From: Peromyscus leucopus
Taxonomy: Eukaryota; Chordata; Mammalia; Rodentia; Cricetidae
Reading direction: 5' to 3'
NCBI RefSeq assembly: GCF_004664715.2
Contig: NC_051063.1
Location: 117,418,629 to 117,482,628 of the forward strand
Length of the DNA: 64,000 nt
Below are positions 33,831 through 45,964 of this stretch, piece after piece (positions within the stretch are counted from its first letter, which is position 1; each line of letters opens with the position of its first letter). Position numbers and translations under genes: made by a program. The notes beneath the pieces were generated by a model. It ran no database searches and was not told the DNA's origin. It saw only the letters and a list, made by a program, of their open reading frames with translations.

Positions 33831-34494
33831 AGACTGAATAGCTGCTGCTTCATTTGCTAAAACAATGGTCTGAGTGGTTAAGATGAGTTATTTACAAACT
33901 CTCCAAGTATTAGGATAATCTTATCCACACTGTTAGTTAAGATGCTGCTGAAATCATTTGCTACATGCCAAATAGTTTTAGGACAGATTGACTATGAATA
34001 ATTATATCTATAATTATTCTACAAATCTATCTATATAGATTTATTATATATTATTTATATATTATATAATATATACTTATATATTATATATTATATAGAT
34101 ATAAATAATTGTTCTATAAAAATATCTATAAAATCAGATAAAAGAAAATTAATGGTAATTAAGAAACTTTGGAAAAGCAACTTGAAAACAAGAAAGCAGA
34201 ATTGAAATAGAAGGACATCAGAGTGAGTGAAAGAAAGGTGGAAATCTAGGGAGAACTAGCCTGTGCCTAATTTACATGATGCTCATAGATGAAGTAAAAT
34301 ATGAAATTGTGTTAGCCAGCGAATGAACCAATCAAATTACTGGTGTAAGAACAGGTGCCATACACTACTTACTTAAGAAATCACTATTTCAGTAAGTCCC
34401 AATGACCTCCTTTGCTGTCCTTTTACTTCCACAAATTCCGTCTTCTTCCTTTCTCTCCTCCATTATTCTTGATTTCCTGCCCCCTTCTTTTTCC
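33831..34494. other. AT-rich segment with palindromic patch
   Basis: No gene or named repeat. Positions 34010-34125 are almost pure A/T with many self-complementary 'atatat' and 'tatata' runs and mirrored 'ataattattct' and 'ataaataattgttct' edges, able to fold on itself. Confidence 0.5.
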
Positions 34495-34569
34495 AATTTT
34501 AGGAATTAATCCCAGGGGCCTGGCACACAGTAGGCAAACATTCTAGCATTGAACCATACTCCATCCCTC
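34495..34569 (-). repeat. ID-type SINE
   Basis: 'aatcccaggggcctggcaca', 'gtaggcaaacattctagcat' and 'catactccatccct' match the reversed ID head. Confidence 0.65.
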
Positions 34570-34666
34570 TTTTTTATTTTTTGTTTTGAGACAAATTCTT
34601 TTAGTTAACCAAGCTTTGGTCACTCTATAACACAGTCAGATCTTGAACTGTTGTCCTCCTGACACA
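34570..34666 (-). repeat. Old B1 SINE, interrupted by an LTR
   Basis: 'tttgttttgagacaaattct' and 'cagatcttgaactgttgtcc' resemble a reversed old B1. It ends where the family A LTR starts at 34673, and the B1 head does not clearly resume beyond it. Confidence 0.55.
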
Positions 34667-34672
34667 ACTACT

Positions 34673-35126
34673 TGTGGTGATATGTTATTTGTATGTTAAT
34701 AAATACAGTTTGCCTGGAGATCAGAGGTCATAGAACGCCATAAACAAAAGTCTGGTAGTGGTAGCACACGCCCTTAATCTGATTACATGGCAAGTAGAGT
34801 CTCTGTGTGTTCAAGGAAACACTAGAGAACAGGTAAGCATAGTGACACATGCTTTTAATCACAGTACCAACCATAGAGACCTGGAGCTCTGTATAGACAG
34901 GCAGTGACAAGGAAGTGAGGTAGCTGGGCTAAGAGCCAATGAGAAGGCAGAACAAGGCAATAATGGTGCAGGTTAGACTGGAAGAAGCTCACTTGGGAAG
35001 CTATGGTAGCATGGTGAGCTAAGGTTAGTTGGTGGTTCTCACTATTTCTCTGATCTCTACGGCTTTCACCCCTATGTTTGGCTCTGTGTTTCTTACTTAA
35101 TAAGACTGTTTAGAAATTCATCTACA
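34673..35126 (+). mobile_element. Solo LTR, family A copy 2, with B1-derived segments
   Basis: The 454-bp element runs from TGTGGTGATATG to CATCTACA, flanked by actact (34667-34672) and actatt (35127-35132), a 6-bp duplication with one mismatch. It is the only plus-oriented copy of the family here. An AATAAA lies about 30 bp from the 5' end. B1-like pieces sit at about 34753-34817 ('gtagtggtagcacacgccct') and 34836-34870 ('catagtgacacatgctttta'). No coding remains. Confidence 0.85.
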
Positions 35127-35132
35127 ACTATT

Positions 35133-35900
35133 CAAGTAACAAGTATTTGGGTCAGTTACCCCAGACTCAGGTCTTTTCTATCTTTTCCTTCCCTCTCTTC
35201 TTCTCCATCTTCTACATTTACCTTTTCCCAACTCCTCTTCCTGCCTCCTCTCTACTTCATGCCACTATCAAGCACTCAATTCAGACACTATGATATTATT
35301 AGCCTCACATATGAATCATGAAAGTAGCTTCATTCATAATCCCCTCTGTCCCTCCTCCCTCTGATTCTACTGCTGTCATAGATATCCATAACCTGTGCAC
35401 ATTAACGATGTGAAGAGATGGAAACATATGGGACACTCAATCTTGTACAGTGCATGTAAATGACTGCAACATTCCAGCAGAGGAGGGGGCACCATCTGGA
35501 TTTCCTACATTGAGCCCTCATTATCACAAGTGCCAAGAACAATGGCAGTAGTGTTCAGGTAACAGAATCCCTCCATTGCTTCCTTATCTTTCACATGTAA
35601 TTTTGCATCTGTTGGACCTCTTCATCTGGATTTGGGAAGGATTTGAATCTAGAGTGTCTTCAGTTTTTGTTCTTTTTCAGTTCTTTCATGGTAATAAAGA
35701 CCTCACAGCTCAGCTCATAGGTTAGAATAAGATTCAAAGGCTCAGCAGTGTGGTGAATTAACAGTCTAGTGTTTAATATTTAGTAAAAATTGTTTAGAAG
35801 TTGCAAATTATCTCAATTTTAGCAAATTAAGCTATCAGAGGCATTTTTGTCTGTGTGCCAAAAGCCTGTAGAGAGAAAAGTTGGTCTGATAAGAGAAGCA
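35133..35900. other. No recognised feature
   Basis: A pyrimidine-rich patch (35170-35260), then unassigned sequence. Confidence 0.35.
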
Positions 35901-35906
35901 GTGGAC

Positions 35907-36491
35907 TATAAGATGAATCTTAAATGGTCTTATTAATAAAAAAAATACCTGGAGCCAGATATTGGGATGAATGCTGGAAGATCAGAGAAGCAGAACAAAC
36001 CACAGCCAGCCTCACCTCGACAACTCCTCAGCTGATCCTGTTTCCACAAATCATCAGACTGAAAGCATCTCTTTCAAGAAAGCAAGTGTTCCTGTTTCCT
36101 CTGACTGAAAGCTTCTGAGTCCTCACTCCTGAGGATCTCAGTTGAGATGCTGCTAAAAAGCTTCTAGTTCCTGGTCCTCAAGTCTTAATAAACCTTTCTG
36201 CTTCCTGCCATCACTTCCTGGGATTAAAGGCATGTGTCCTTCCAAAGCAAACACATGAGATCTCAAGTTCTGGGATTAAAGGTGTGTGCCACCCATGCTG
36301 GCTCTGTTTCTATTGTGACCTTGAATTCATAGAGATCCAGATGGATCTCTGCCTCCTGAGTGATAGGATTAAGGGTGTGTGTCACCACTGTCTGGCCTCT
36401 AAGTCTAATTTAGTGGCTGACTTTGTCCTTTGATCCTGAGATAAGTTTATTAGGGTACACAATATATTGGGGTACACAGTATAACACCACA
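35907..36491 (-). mobile_element. Solo LTR, family A copy 3, with B1-derived segments
   Basis: The 585-bp element is flanked by exact 6-bp duplications, gtggac at 35901-35906 and 36492-36497. The minus-strand 5' end is TGTGGTG, and the opposite end has lost its CA through one substitution. Shared landmarks are 'gtcttattaataaaa', 'ccagatattgggatgaatgc' and 'atcacttcctgggattaaag'. It carries one extra B1-like head segment compared with the 454-bp copy, explaining part of the greater length. Confidence 0.88.
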
Positions 36492-36497
36492 GTGGAC

Positions 36498-38609
36498 AAA
36501 GTAAGAAAAAGCCAAGTTGAGGGTGGTCTTGAGAGAAGTTGAATCAGTGCTATTTTTAAATCAAATTCTAAACATTAGAGGTTTCAAATTATTGCTTTTT
36601 ACTCTAACCAGTTTTCTGTATTATCTGGGTCTTTTCTTATCTATCTAGCCACTGAAGTCTGTCTATGTTTCTTTCCAATTAGAAGACTGATATTTATGCC
36701 AAGTACCATAAACTAATATGCTTAATATAGCTTAGAAGATTCATCATAAGGTGTTTGTTCTCAACTCAAGAACCCAGGTCCAAAATTCCTTCTGAAGCCT
36801 TGCTATACCTATAACAGAGTAGACTATGCCTATCTTCCTAACTTTATGACACCAATCTTGTGTAAACTCTATGGATCTTTTATCTTTTATTTATTGTTTT
36901 ATGACTCTGTCTCTACAACTATATCATGGTATCTTCAATACAGGTTCAAATACTTTATATTCAATATTCTGTTATCAACCTACATGATTCCTGGAATAAA
37001 GTTGAAACTTAATGTAAACTTTTAATATAGACCAGAGAAAATAATTTAGAGCAATCTAAGGAATGGCTCAAGAAATTAATATTAATGCTAAACCACACAA
37101 GCACAGGCCAGGAAGTACTCCTAAACTCTGGTTGAAGAATGAACAGCAAAGATATCACTGACATTAACCTCCAGGAATTCTAAAGTTCTGTATCCTCAGA
37201 CCTTACAAAAAAGGAGCCATCAAAACAAAATGAAGAACTAGATCTTGAAAAAAAAATGATTAAGATAAAACATTTCTAGTAGTGTAGTGTATAATAAATA
37301 TTGTGGGAAACAAAGAAAGGGATCATTTTAAAATTTAATGTGCCACCAAAGTGCAACACTTCTATGCTGTCTTCCTGAGACCTGAGATAAACTTGGAAGA
37401 CTCTAACCCAGGCTTGAAGATTGCAGCTGGAACCCCTGGCTCTAATGACAATACTGAAGACAAGTCAATTGCTAGAGAGAGAATTTATTTGACCTATTGC
37501 AGAAAATGTCATATAGGATTAAAGTTTTATTTTGTTCTCTTATATGAAATACATCATCAAAATATGTTGTATGAATTGTTTTAAAAACATGTAAATAACT
37601 GGTAATAAAATGAGATATTTTTATGGTCTAAATTTTATCAGTCTTTATGTGGAATAAAATTATGGTTATGGGAAGTTTGGGAAATCATTCACCACACTCA
37701 ACATGATGATCTCCAAGCTTGCATGGTAACGCTGACCTTCATAGAGATATTTTCATATGGAGGACTGCTGAGCTAGAAACAACTGTGCTTGCTTTTACAG
37801 AAGCTTATACTATTCCTAGTCTCAGCCTCTTCCTCTTTTCCCCCCTTGTCCTTTTCCTCAATCCCTTGGCTTCTTTTCTCTTACTTTCACCAATATGCAT
37901 TGTCCCTTTAAAACCTCAAGTGGATACAAAATACTGAATCTTTATTGCAACCCATTGACTGTTCTTTGTCACAGTTGGAGACTCTAGAAAAGCAGTCCTA
38001 AAGAAATAAATATTGATGGACCTTCTGGCTTCCACAGCTTTAAATCCATAGATTGCCCATGTCTATATATGACCCCTTCTTTCTGAACAATTGTTCAGAT
38101 TTTGGGAAGCTAAACCAATGATTAAGTTCTCTGAAATGCTTTGCATCTGCCTGTTTTTTCATAACATGATCTGTCTCAACTTTTTAAATGTGCAATATGT
38201 TATTAATATATACTTATCTGCTTCAAGAACTTTGCATAAAAAAGCTTAGTCAACAGTAAAATATGACACAAGATTTATTATTAATTTTATGCAAGCATAA
38301 TCCTCCAAATATTTCAAATTTTAATATCAATGTACTTCTTTATTTTGGCAATCCACTTTTATTATATTTTCAGGAATGATGTATTAGATATATTTAGATA
38401 TAGAAGATTAAGTCACAGAATGCTCAAGGAAATTTGATTTTGAAAATATAAGATATGAACCAATTTTCTTAAGCCATTCACATATTTTGCTGAAAAACTG
38501 CCTGTTTGGAAAGGGCTCAGATAAAAAATTTAGATTAAAGAATCCAAGGAAGAGTAACTATTAAAGATCTTTTATAATGAATTGAGAACTTTGAAAGTAT
38601 TGCTTGAAG
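36498..38609. other. No recognised feature
   Basis: About 2.1 kb without a gene or named repeat, one of the longest low-repeat stretches and a reasonable place to look for conserved non-coding DNA. Confidence 0.4.
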
Positions 38610-38760
38610 TTCATAACATAACCTAGAAAGATAAGAATTATTATCTCAATTTTACATAGGAGGAAATTGGGAGTTAGAAGGATTAAATCAATTGCAAAAT
38701 GTGTATAGCTAGTTAATCATCCTGCTGGAATTCAGATCAAGCTTATTACAACCGCAGAGA
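38610..38760 (+). repeat. MIR ancient SINE
   Basis: 'ttattatctcaattttacat' with 'aggaggaaattgggag', then 'attaaatcaattgcaaaatg', 'atagctagttaatcatcctg' and 'ggaattcagatcaagc' follow the MIR order. Confidence 0.7.
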
Positions 38761-39269
38761 TGAATTTTTTCATTCTGTAGCACAAAATAGCCTCTCAAGA
38801 TGTCACTATATTTGCCTGATCCTCTCTAATTAGCTTACAATCTCTTTGGAAGGACTGAAATGAAATTATTCATGAATTAACTCAAATATGCATGAATTTA
38901 AATATTAATAAAATCTTAAAACAGATGCAGAAAATCTTTTTTTTTTATACCAAGGATTATAAAATAACCTAAGAAAAGTATGTGTAATTTTATGGTCACT
39001 AAATTACATATTTCTGAAGCAAATTTCTTAAAATATAATTTTAATGACTATCAATCAATTTGTACAACTTTGGGAAGGTTTAATATCTTAATTTCATAAT
39101 TTGTATTTTCTTGGGATAGAGTTGGGATATTTTTGTTATGAAGATTTTCAATGTTAGATGACTTAATAACCCTTATGTATGTGTACCTCATTTTTCTAGT
39201 TTATTATTTGAATGATTATAAATAATAGCTATAATTTACTAGTATTATTACTTTCTATAATACTGAAAT
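38761..39269. other. No recognised feature
   Basis: Very AT-rich spacer before the L1. Confidence 0.35.
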
Positions 39270-39638
39270 AGGCAAGAGACTCCCTGCTGGATCAGAGGCT
39301 GAACAGGTCTCAAGAACTTTTACCCCCAACTAGGGCAGAAACTCCATGCTTAATCACAGGCCATACAAACCAGAAGATCAGAGAAGAAAAAGAAACCAAA
39401 GAAGAAAGTAGCCATCTAACAAAGACAAACTCAGAAATCAGCACCTAGACCTATAATCACCACAAACACAGATGCTTGGACACCAGCAAAAGAATACAAT
39501 CAACAACAGTCAGGACAATATGTCACCACCAGATTCCAGATTATTCACTGAATGTTTCAACACAAATGAAACACATGAAACAGACCTTAAAATCAAATTT
39601 ATGAAGATGATAGAGGTCTTTTAAGAAGGAGTAAATCA

Positions 39639-39817
39639 GCCGGGCGGTGGCGGCACACGCCTTTAATCCCAGCACTCGGGAGGCAGAGCCAGGTGGATCT
39701 CTGTGAGTTCAAGGCTAGCCTGGGCTACCAAGTGAGTTCCAGGAAAGGCACAAAGCTACACAGAGAAACCCTGTCTTGAAAAACCAAAAAATAAAAATAA
39801 AAAATAAAAAATAAAAA
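39639..39817 (+). repeat. B1 SINE nested in L1 ORF1
   Basis: Complete B1 with a CpG-containing head and the cricetid-type 'ccaggaaaggcacaaagcta' segment. Exact 13-bp target duplication 'aaggagtaaatca' at 39626-39638 and 39818-39830. Confidence 0.97.
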
Positions 39818-40639
39818 AAGGAGTAAATCAATCCCTTAAAGAAATCAAGGAAAAGACAAAAAAAAATTGGAGGAAACAAATAAATCCCTTTAAAAAGCCA
39901 AGAAAAACAAATAGTTGAGGGAAATGAATAAAACTGTTCAAGATAAAAATATGGAAATAAAAGCAATAAAGAAAACACAGAATGAGGGAATTCTGAACAT
40001 GGAAAATTAGGTATGTGAACAGGAACTATAGATGCAAGTATCACCAATAGAATACAAGAGACGGGAAGACAGAATCTCAGGCACTGAAGATATAAAAACA
40101 AGATACAGTAGTCAAAATGTTAAATCGAAAATAAAAATGCTGACAGACAACATCCAGGAAATCTGGCATACTATGAAAAGACCAGACCTAAGAATAATAG
40201 GAATAGGGGAAGGAGAAGAATCCAGTTCAAAGGCCCAGAAAATAATTTCAACACAATCATAGGAGAAAACTTTCCTAACCTAAGCAGGAGATGCCTATAA
40301 AGATACAAGAAGCTCAGAAAACACCAAGTAGATTGGATCAAAAGAAGAAAGTTTCCTCATCACATAATAATCAAAACATTAAATGTACAGAACAAAGAGT
40401 ATTTAAAGCTGCAAAGACAAAAGACCAAGTAGCATATAAAAGTAGACTTATTAGAATTATGCCTGACTTGTCAATATAATCTCTGAAAATGAAAAGATGC
40501 CCTGCAGACTCTAAGAGACCACAGAAGCTAGCCCAGACTACTATACTCAGCAAATCTTTCAATCAACATAAATGGAGAAAACAGGATATTCTATGACAAA
40601 ACCAAATTTAAACAACATCTATCTATAAAACCAGTCCTA

Positions 40640-40819
40640 GCCGGGCAGTGGTGGCACACGCATTTAATCCCAGCACTCGGGAGGCAGAGCCACGCGGATC
40701 TCTGTGAGTTCGAGGCCAGCCTGGGCAAACAAGTGAGCTCCAGGAAAGGCGCAAAGCTATGCAGAGAAACCCTGTCTCGAAAAACCAAAACAAACAAACA
40801 AACAAACAAACAAACAAAA
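40640..40819 (+). repeat. B1 SINE nested in L1 ORF1
   Basis: Complete B1 with an (AAAC)n tail. The flanking duplication ends in 'cagtccta' (40632-40639 and 40822-40829), with one mismatch upstream of it. Confidence 0.96.
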
Positions 40820-40941
40820 AACAGTCCTAAAGAAGATAGTAGAAAGAAAACTCCAACACAAGGAGGTTAACTGCACCCATTAAAACACAGGAAATAAATA
40901 ATTTCACACTAGCAAAACCAAAAAGAAGACAAGCATGCCTG

Positions 40942-40942
<1 letters not shown>

Positions 40943-40994
<52 letters not shown>

Positions 40995-41005
40995 ACGCAT
41001 GCACG

Positions 41006-41036
<31 letters not shown>

Positions 41037-41038
41037 TA
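40943..41038. repeat. (CA)n / (CGCA)n microsatellite
   Basis: A compound repeat of CA units with a central CGCACG/GCATGCACGC block (40981-41010) and CA units again. Alternating purine-pyrimidine throughout. It lies in the L1 linker between ORF1 and ORF2. Confidence 0.97.
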
Positions 41039-41056
41039 CCACAACCAACAACAACA

Positions 41057-43555
41057 ATGAAATAAGAGGAATTAGAAATAATTGGTCATTGATATCTCTC
41101 AATATCAATATTCTCAATCCCCCAATAAGAAGACGCAGAGTAACAGAATGGATGTGAAAAAAAGGATCCGTTCTGCTGCTGCATACAAGAAACATCTCGC
41201 CGGGCGGTGGTGGTGGCACACGCCTTTAATCCCAGCACTCGGGAGGCAGAGGCAGGCAGATCTCTGTGAGTTCGAGGCCAGCCTGGGCTACCAAGTGAGC
41301 TCCAGGAAAGGCACAAAGCTACTCAGAGAAACGCTGTCTCATCTCAACATCTCAACATCAAAGATAGACATTATCTCAGAGGAAAGGGTTGGGAAAAGGT
41401 TTTCCAAGCAAACGAACCTAAGAAGAAAGCTGGTGTAGACATTCTAATATCTAACTTCCAATCAAAATTAATCAAAGAGATGGGGAGGGACAATTCATAT
41501 TCATCAGAGGAAAAAAATCTTTCAAGATGACATGTCAATTCTTAACATCTACTCCTATTCCCTGAAAGCAAGGGCATACACGTTGTCAAAGAGACATCAC
41601 TAAAACCACATATTGACATTCACACATTGATAGTGGGATACTTCAATATCCCACTTTCACCACCAGGGAGTTCATCAAAAACTAAACAGAGAAGCACTGG
41701 AGCTCACAGATGTCATAAGCTAGATGGATCTAAAAGATATCTACATAACATTTCACCCCAACACAACAGAATACAATTTCTTCTCAGCACCTCATGGAGC
41801 TTTCTCTAAAAATTTCCACAAACTTGGAGACAAAGAAAGTCTCAACAGATAAAAGAAAATAGAAATGACTCCTGTACTCCATCAGGCCACCATGGATTAA
41901 GGATGGTTATTAACAAGAACAGAAACAAATGAAAGCTTACAAACTCATGGAAACAGAACATTCTCTACTAAATAAAAAATAGGTCAAGACAAATAAAGAC
42001 AGACATTAAAGACATTCTAGAATTCAGTAAAAATTAATACACAACTTATCCAAACTTATGGGTCACAATGAAAGCGGTGCTAAGTGGAAAGTTCCTAGCA
42101 CTAAGTGCCTTCATTAAAAAAAAAAAAAATTGGAGAGAACTCATACTAGCAACTTAACAACACACCTCAAAACTCTAGCAAAAAAACAAAAGAAAAGAAA
42201 AGAAAACAAAACGAAGTAAGCACACCCAAGTGTAGTAGATGGCAGGAAATAATCAACGTGAGGGCTAAAATAAATAAAATAGAAACAGACAATACAAAGA
42301 ATAAATGAAACAAAGAGCTGGTTATTTGAGAAAGCAAAGAAGACAGACAAACTTTAATACAAATTAACTGAAGGATTGCTGAAGAATATTCAAATTAAAA
42401 AAAAAAACAACAGAAACAGACAGGAGATATAACAACAGACCTCAAAGAAATCCAGAAAAGCATAAGCACAAAATTTAAAAAACTTTACTCCATTAAATTG
42501 GAAAATCTAAAAGAAATGGATACTTTTCTTGATAGGTTCCACTTAAAAATGTTACATCGAGATCATATGAACATTTAAAATATACCTGTAACCCCTAGTG
42601 AAATAGAAGCAACCACTAAAAGATTCCCAACCAAAAAAATTCCAAGGACAGATGGTTTTAGCACAGAATTATGCAGATTTTCAAGAATTAAAGCCAGTTA
42701 TTTACAAATTATTCCACAAAATAGAAAGAGAAGGAAAACTGCCCAATTCATTTTATGAGGCCATAGTTACTGTGATACAAAACTACATAAAGTCTCAACC
42801 AAGAAAGAGGATTACAGACCAATTTCCCATATGGAAATGGATGCAAAAGTACTCAATGAAATACTTACAAACCAAATCCAAGATCAAACAAAAATATCAC
42901 CCACCATGATTAAGTAAGCTTCATTCCAGATATGCAGGGATGGTTCAAAACATGAAAGTCAGTAAATGTAATCAATCACATAAATTGAAAGAAAAAAACC
43001 CTGATCATCTCATTAGATGCTGAAAAAGCCTTTGACAAAATCCAATACCCTTTCCTGATAAAAAGCCCCGGAGACATCAGGCCTTAAAGGAACATACCTA
43101 AACATAATAAATGCAATATACAGCAAGCCTATAGCCAACATCAAATTAAATGGGGAGAAACTCAAAGCTATTTCACTAAAATCATGAGCAAGACATGGCT
43201 GTCCATTCTCTCCATATCCATTTAACGTAGATCTCAAGTTCTAGCTACAACAATATAATGGAGAAAAGTGAAAGTGGAAAAGAAGTCAAAGTTTCTTTAA
43301 TTGCAGATGATACAATAGTATATATAAGTGACCCTTAAAGGCCACTAGGGACTCCTACAGCTGATAAACACTTTCAGTAAACTAACTGGATGCATGACTA
43401 ATGCCCCACTCTCAAAAGAGGTCAGTAGCCCTCCTATATATAAATGAAAAATGAACTGGGAAAGAAATCAGGGAAATAACACCTTTCACAATAGCCCCCA
43501 AATAATACTGGTTTAACTCTAACTAAGCAGGTGAAAGACTTGTATGACAAAAATT
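41057..43555 (+). pseudogene. L1 ORF2 remnant (endonuclease and reverse transcriptase)
   Basis: ORF2p supplies the endonuclease and reverse transcriptase of L1. The start near 41057 leads to an endonuclease segment containing 'tatctctcaatatcaatatt', interrupted by a B1 at 41199. The RT shows a recognisable LDAEKAFDKI core near 43013 and the catalytic ADD motif at 43303-43311, followed by TIVYIS. The frame is broken repeatedly, including stops soon after the ADD motif. Thumb and Cys-rich domains are missing because the element ends near 43555. Confidence 0.88.
41199..41345 (+). repeat. B1 SINE nested in L1 ORF2, no A-tail
   Basis: B1 with head 'gccgggcggtggtggtggca', flanked by 'aacatctc' at 41191-41198 and 41346-41353. 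The body ends at 'gctgtctcatctc' with no A-rich tail before the duplication. L1 sequence resumes directly after it. Confidence 0.95.
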
Positions 43556-44671
43556 GTCCTTCAGAATCCCATAAACGTTATTAACGTTACATTACATTTC
43601 TTTAAATTTCCTGCCTTCCCTATATCATGCATGACAACTGGATCTTTGGAGTCTTTCTTGATCCTCTACAGCATTTGTTCCATGTGCCTGCTCCAAGCTC
43701 CTCTAAGACTGTCGTTTGTTTTGTTCCAAGTTTGATGTTAGGAATTAAAGTTCAACCATGAAATTCACCAAGTGCACAGACTCTGGCAGGTGATCAGCAA
43801 TGGGGAATCCCTCTCAAGTGTCTGACCTAGACATCTGAATGCTTCTAGCCCTAGAATTTGTCTCCATATGCTCCCATCTCCATGGCCAGGACACTTCCCT
43901 GGGCATCGCAGACTGTGCTCTGAACTGGCATTTCTCTCAGCACCTGGTAGCTTAGGCACTAAGAACTTGTTTCTCATAAATAGGGAGATTTTTGCTTGGT
44001 GTTCGGTTCCAGAAAAGCTGCAAACAATATTCACATCTCAGAAACGACAAACATATTAGTGAATATGGCATTCAAACTTTCTTCATGTTTGAAATTTAAA
44101 AGTTGCTCATGCGAGTGAAATAATAATAATTCTTTTGTTCTGGTTATTGAATGGCCAGAGCAATGTGATTGATCTTTTTACAAGTTTGACAAAATTTCAA
44201 AAAGATTGCATGCCAATCAAATTACTTTTAAAAGTATAATTGCCTTGGTAGGTTTCTGATGTAATCAGGCTGAGGTCTGAGAAAGATCTTCCCCTTAATG
44301 CTGCATAAGCCCAAGTGAAACTCAGTGTTGTTTCTTTTTAACATTCTCTGTGGTTATTAACTAACAGACTGCTAGTGCTGGAAGAGACCTTGAGGTCAGC
44401 AGCAGGTTCCTTTCTGAGTTGGATAAAGGCAGTGTAATCTCAACCTTCAAAAAATAAAACATTAGCTAAGTTCATTCCTCTTTCTCACTGAAGTATTATC
44501 CATACTAAGATTCCTACTGCTTCCATTTCTTTGAGTTAACTTCTTGGCAGTATAATTTATAAGTTTATTTATAATAAATCATTGCCATTTATTTATTTTT
44601 AAAACATTTATACTCATTCTTTCCTACAAGGCTATATATTTTTAAATTTATTGTTAATATGTTCTTCATTT
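43556..44671. other. No recognised feature
   Basis: About 1.1 kb without a named repeat. Two opposed short frames at 43765-44059 have no domain. Balanced composition makes this a candidate for low-copy or conserved DNA. Confidence 0.4.
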
Positions 44672-44742
44672 GAGTTGGGGATTAAATATATGGCCTTATA
44701 TAGAAGAGGCAAGCACTCCAATACTGAGTTATACCTCCATTA
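44672..44742 (-). repeat. ID-type SINE, diverged
   Basis: 'ttgagttggggattaaatat', 'gaagaggcaagcactccaat' and 'actgagttatacctcc' correspond to the reversed ID head. Confidence 0.6.
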
Positions 44743-44954
44743 AATGCCACTTTTATTATTTTAAAATTTTCATTGTTATAAAACAGGTAATCAAATGCCC
44801 ATATTCCTTTCCTAGAGAAGAGTTTCCCACTGGGTAGCACCGATACCTCTCTATTACCAGCATCTCTGGGGTGTCTCTGATGTATCTTTCAGAATTGTTT
44901 AGTAGCCTGGTCCCTCTGTTGTCTGCCTTTCACACTGAGTAAATATTCCGAGCC

Positions 44955-45030
44955 CTGTGTCTTTGCTTATGAGAACCTACTATTATGCTTTGCACACTGT
45001 ACTGGCTCAAGAAATGAATGAATAAGTAAA
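44955..45030 (+). repeat. Possible L2 3' tail
   Basis: 'tgctttgcacactgtactgg' with 'ctcaagaaatgaatgaataa' resembles the L2 end that closes with GAAT repeats. Confidence 0.4.
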
Positions 45031-45756
45031 GAAAAGATGTATAAAGAACTGTTTTGTCAACATCAGACTCAGTATACACCTAGACTGAATGACAGCCAAA
45101 ACCTAGTGACAGTTGAAAAGCGACTTTTCACCTTCTAATGGACCTTCTAATATTATTATGCTAACAGTTAGACTAACCAAATGCCATGTTTCCACCTAGA
45201 TAGTGATCTCCAACTTGTCCTTAAAATGAGGAAATTCCATTCTTTGTGTGATTTTCCCTGGCTCGCTTCAATAGCATTTTATTTTAGTTCTTTTAATCAT
45301 GTATCATCACATTGTAATGCCATTTTCTCTTCTAGAATCATGTAGACCCCAAGAAAGAAATAACTAGGAGTCTTCATGCATCGTTACAAGGTATTTGTTG
45401 TATTTTTATTTTGAGGTTTGGACTTTTTCCTTAAAACATTCTCAATGGTTCATATAAAAGTTTGGTGGGTTAGTATCAATTTCCAATCGTAATTCAATTG
45501 ACCAACTTTAGATCTTACTTTGCGACATAACTAATTATTATTAAAATTATGGTGTCAGACATCTGAAATGTAGTTAAAAAACAAATGCATGTGTATAGCA
45601 CAGATAACTAAATATAGTGCTTAGTTTTGACATTGTAATTTACAAGAATTCTATGTCATTTGAATGTCATCAACAATAGAAAATTGTAAGCAGGCTATGG
45701 GAACCACTTATTGTGAAGAAATGAATACCACATGTCTTTAAATTTTTTTTAAATGT
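45031..45756. other. No recognised feature
   Basis: Unassigned AT-rich sequence. Confidence 0.35.
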
Positions 45757-45964
45757 ATTTGTATGGACATTTTGCTTGCAAATATGATTTGCATCATGTA
45801 CTTACCCAGTGCATGAGGAGGCCAGAAGAGGGAATTAGGTTGGCTCACCTAAATTTAGAGTTACACACAGTTTCAAGCCACCATGTCAATTGGACCAATA
45901 TAGGGAATTGAAGCATGGTTCTCTGTCAGAGCAGTCAGTGCTCTTAACCTCTGAGTCATCTCAA
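45757..45964 (-). repeat. B3-type SINE
   Basis: 'gcatgaggaggccagaagag', 'tcaagccaccatgtcaattg', 'tcagagcagtcagtgctctt' and 'aacctctgagtcatctca' are the reverse of a B3 element with its head on the right. Confidence 0.82.

Larger units (their letters stand above)
39430..40900 (+). pseudogene. L1 ORF1 remnant
   Basis: ORF1p is the L1 RNA-binding trimeric protein. Visible pieces include the leader 'agaaatcagcacctagacct', the coiled-coil zone (39840-40020) and the RNA-recognition zone (40130-40350, 'catccaggaaatctggcata', 'gaataggggaaggagaagaa', 'gaaaactttcctaacctaag'), with the C-terminal part near 40500-40620. Two B1s (39639 and 40640) interrupt it, and stops occur throughout. Confidence 0.85.
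39270..43555 (+). mobile_element. Degenerate L1 with ORF1 and ORF2 remains, 3' end missing
   Basis: L1 text starts near 39270 ('aggcaagagactccctgctg') and proceeds in normal order: 5' leader/ORF1 (39430-40900), linker with CA repeat, ORF2 endonuclease (from ~41057), reverse transcriptase (from ~42600). It stops near 43555 inside ORF2. The ORF2 C-terminus, 3' UTR and polyA are absent. Three B1 insertions are nested in it. Many stops and frameshifts make it inactive. Confidence 0.92.

Noticed and set aside
34673..36491. Family A copies 2 and 3 as the two LTRs of one provirus
   Set aside because: They are in opposite orientation, only 780 bp apart, and each has its own target duplication.
39715..40101. 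128-codon minus-strand frame ending in 'SWNSLGSPG'
   Set aside because: It reads antisense L1 ORF1 and the reverse of a B1, a very common chance frame in B1 copies.
44360..44400. 'gtgctggaagagaccttgag' as a MER5-like relic
   Set aside because: Only about 25 bases match what I remember, too little to annotate.
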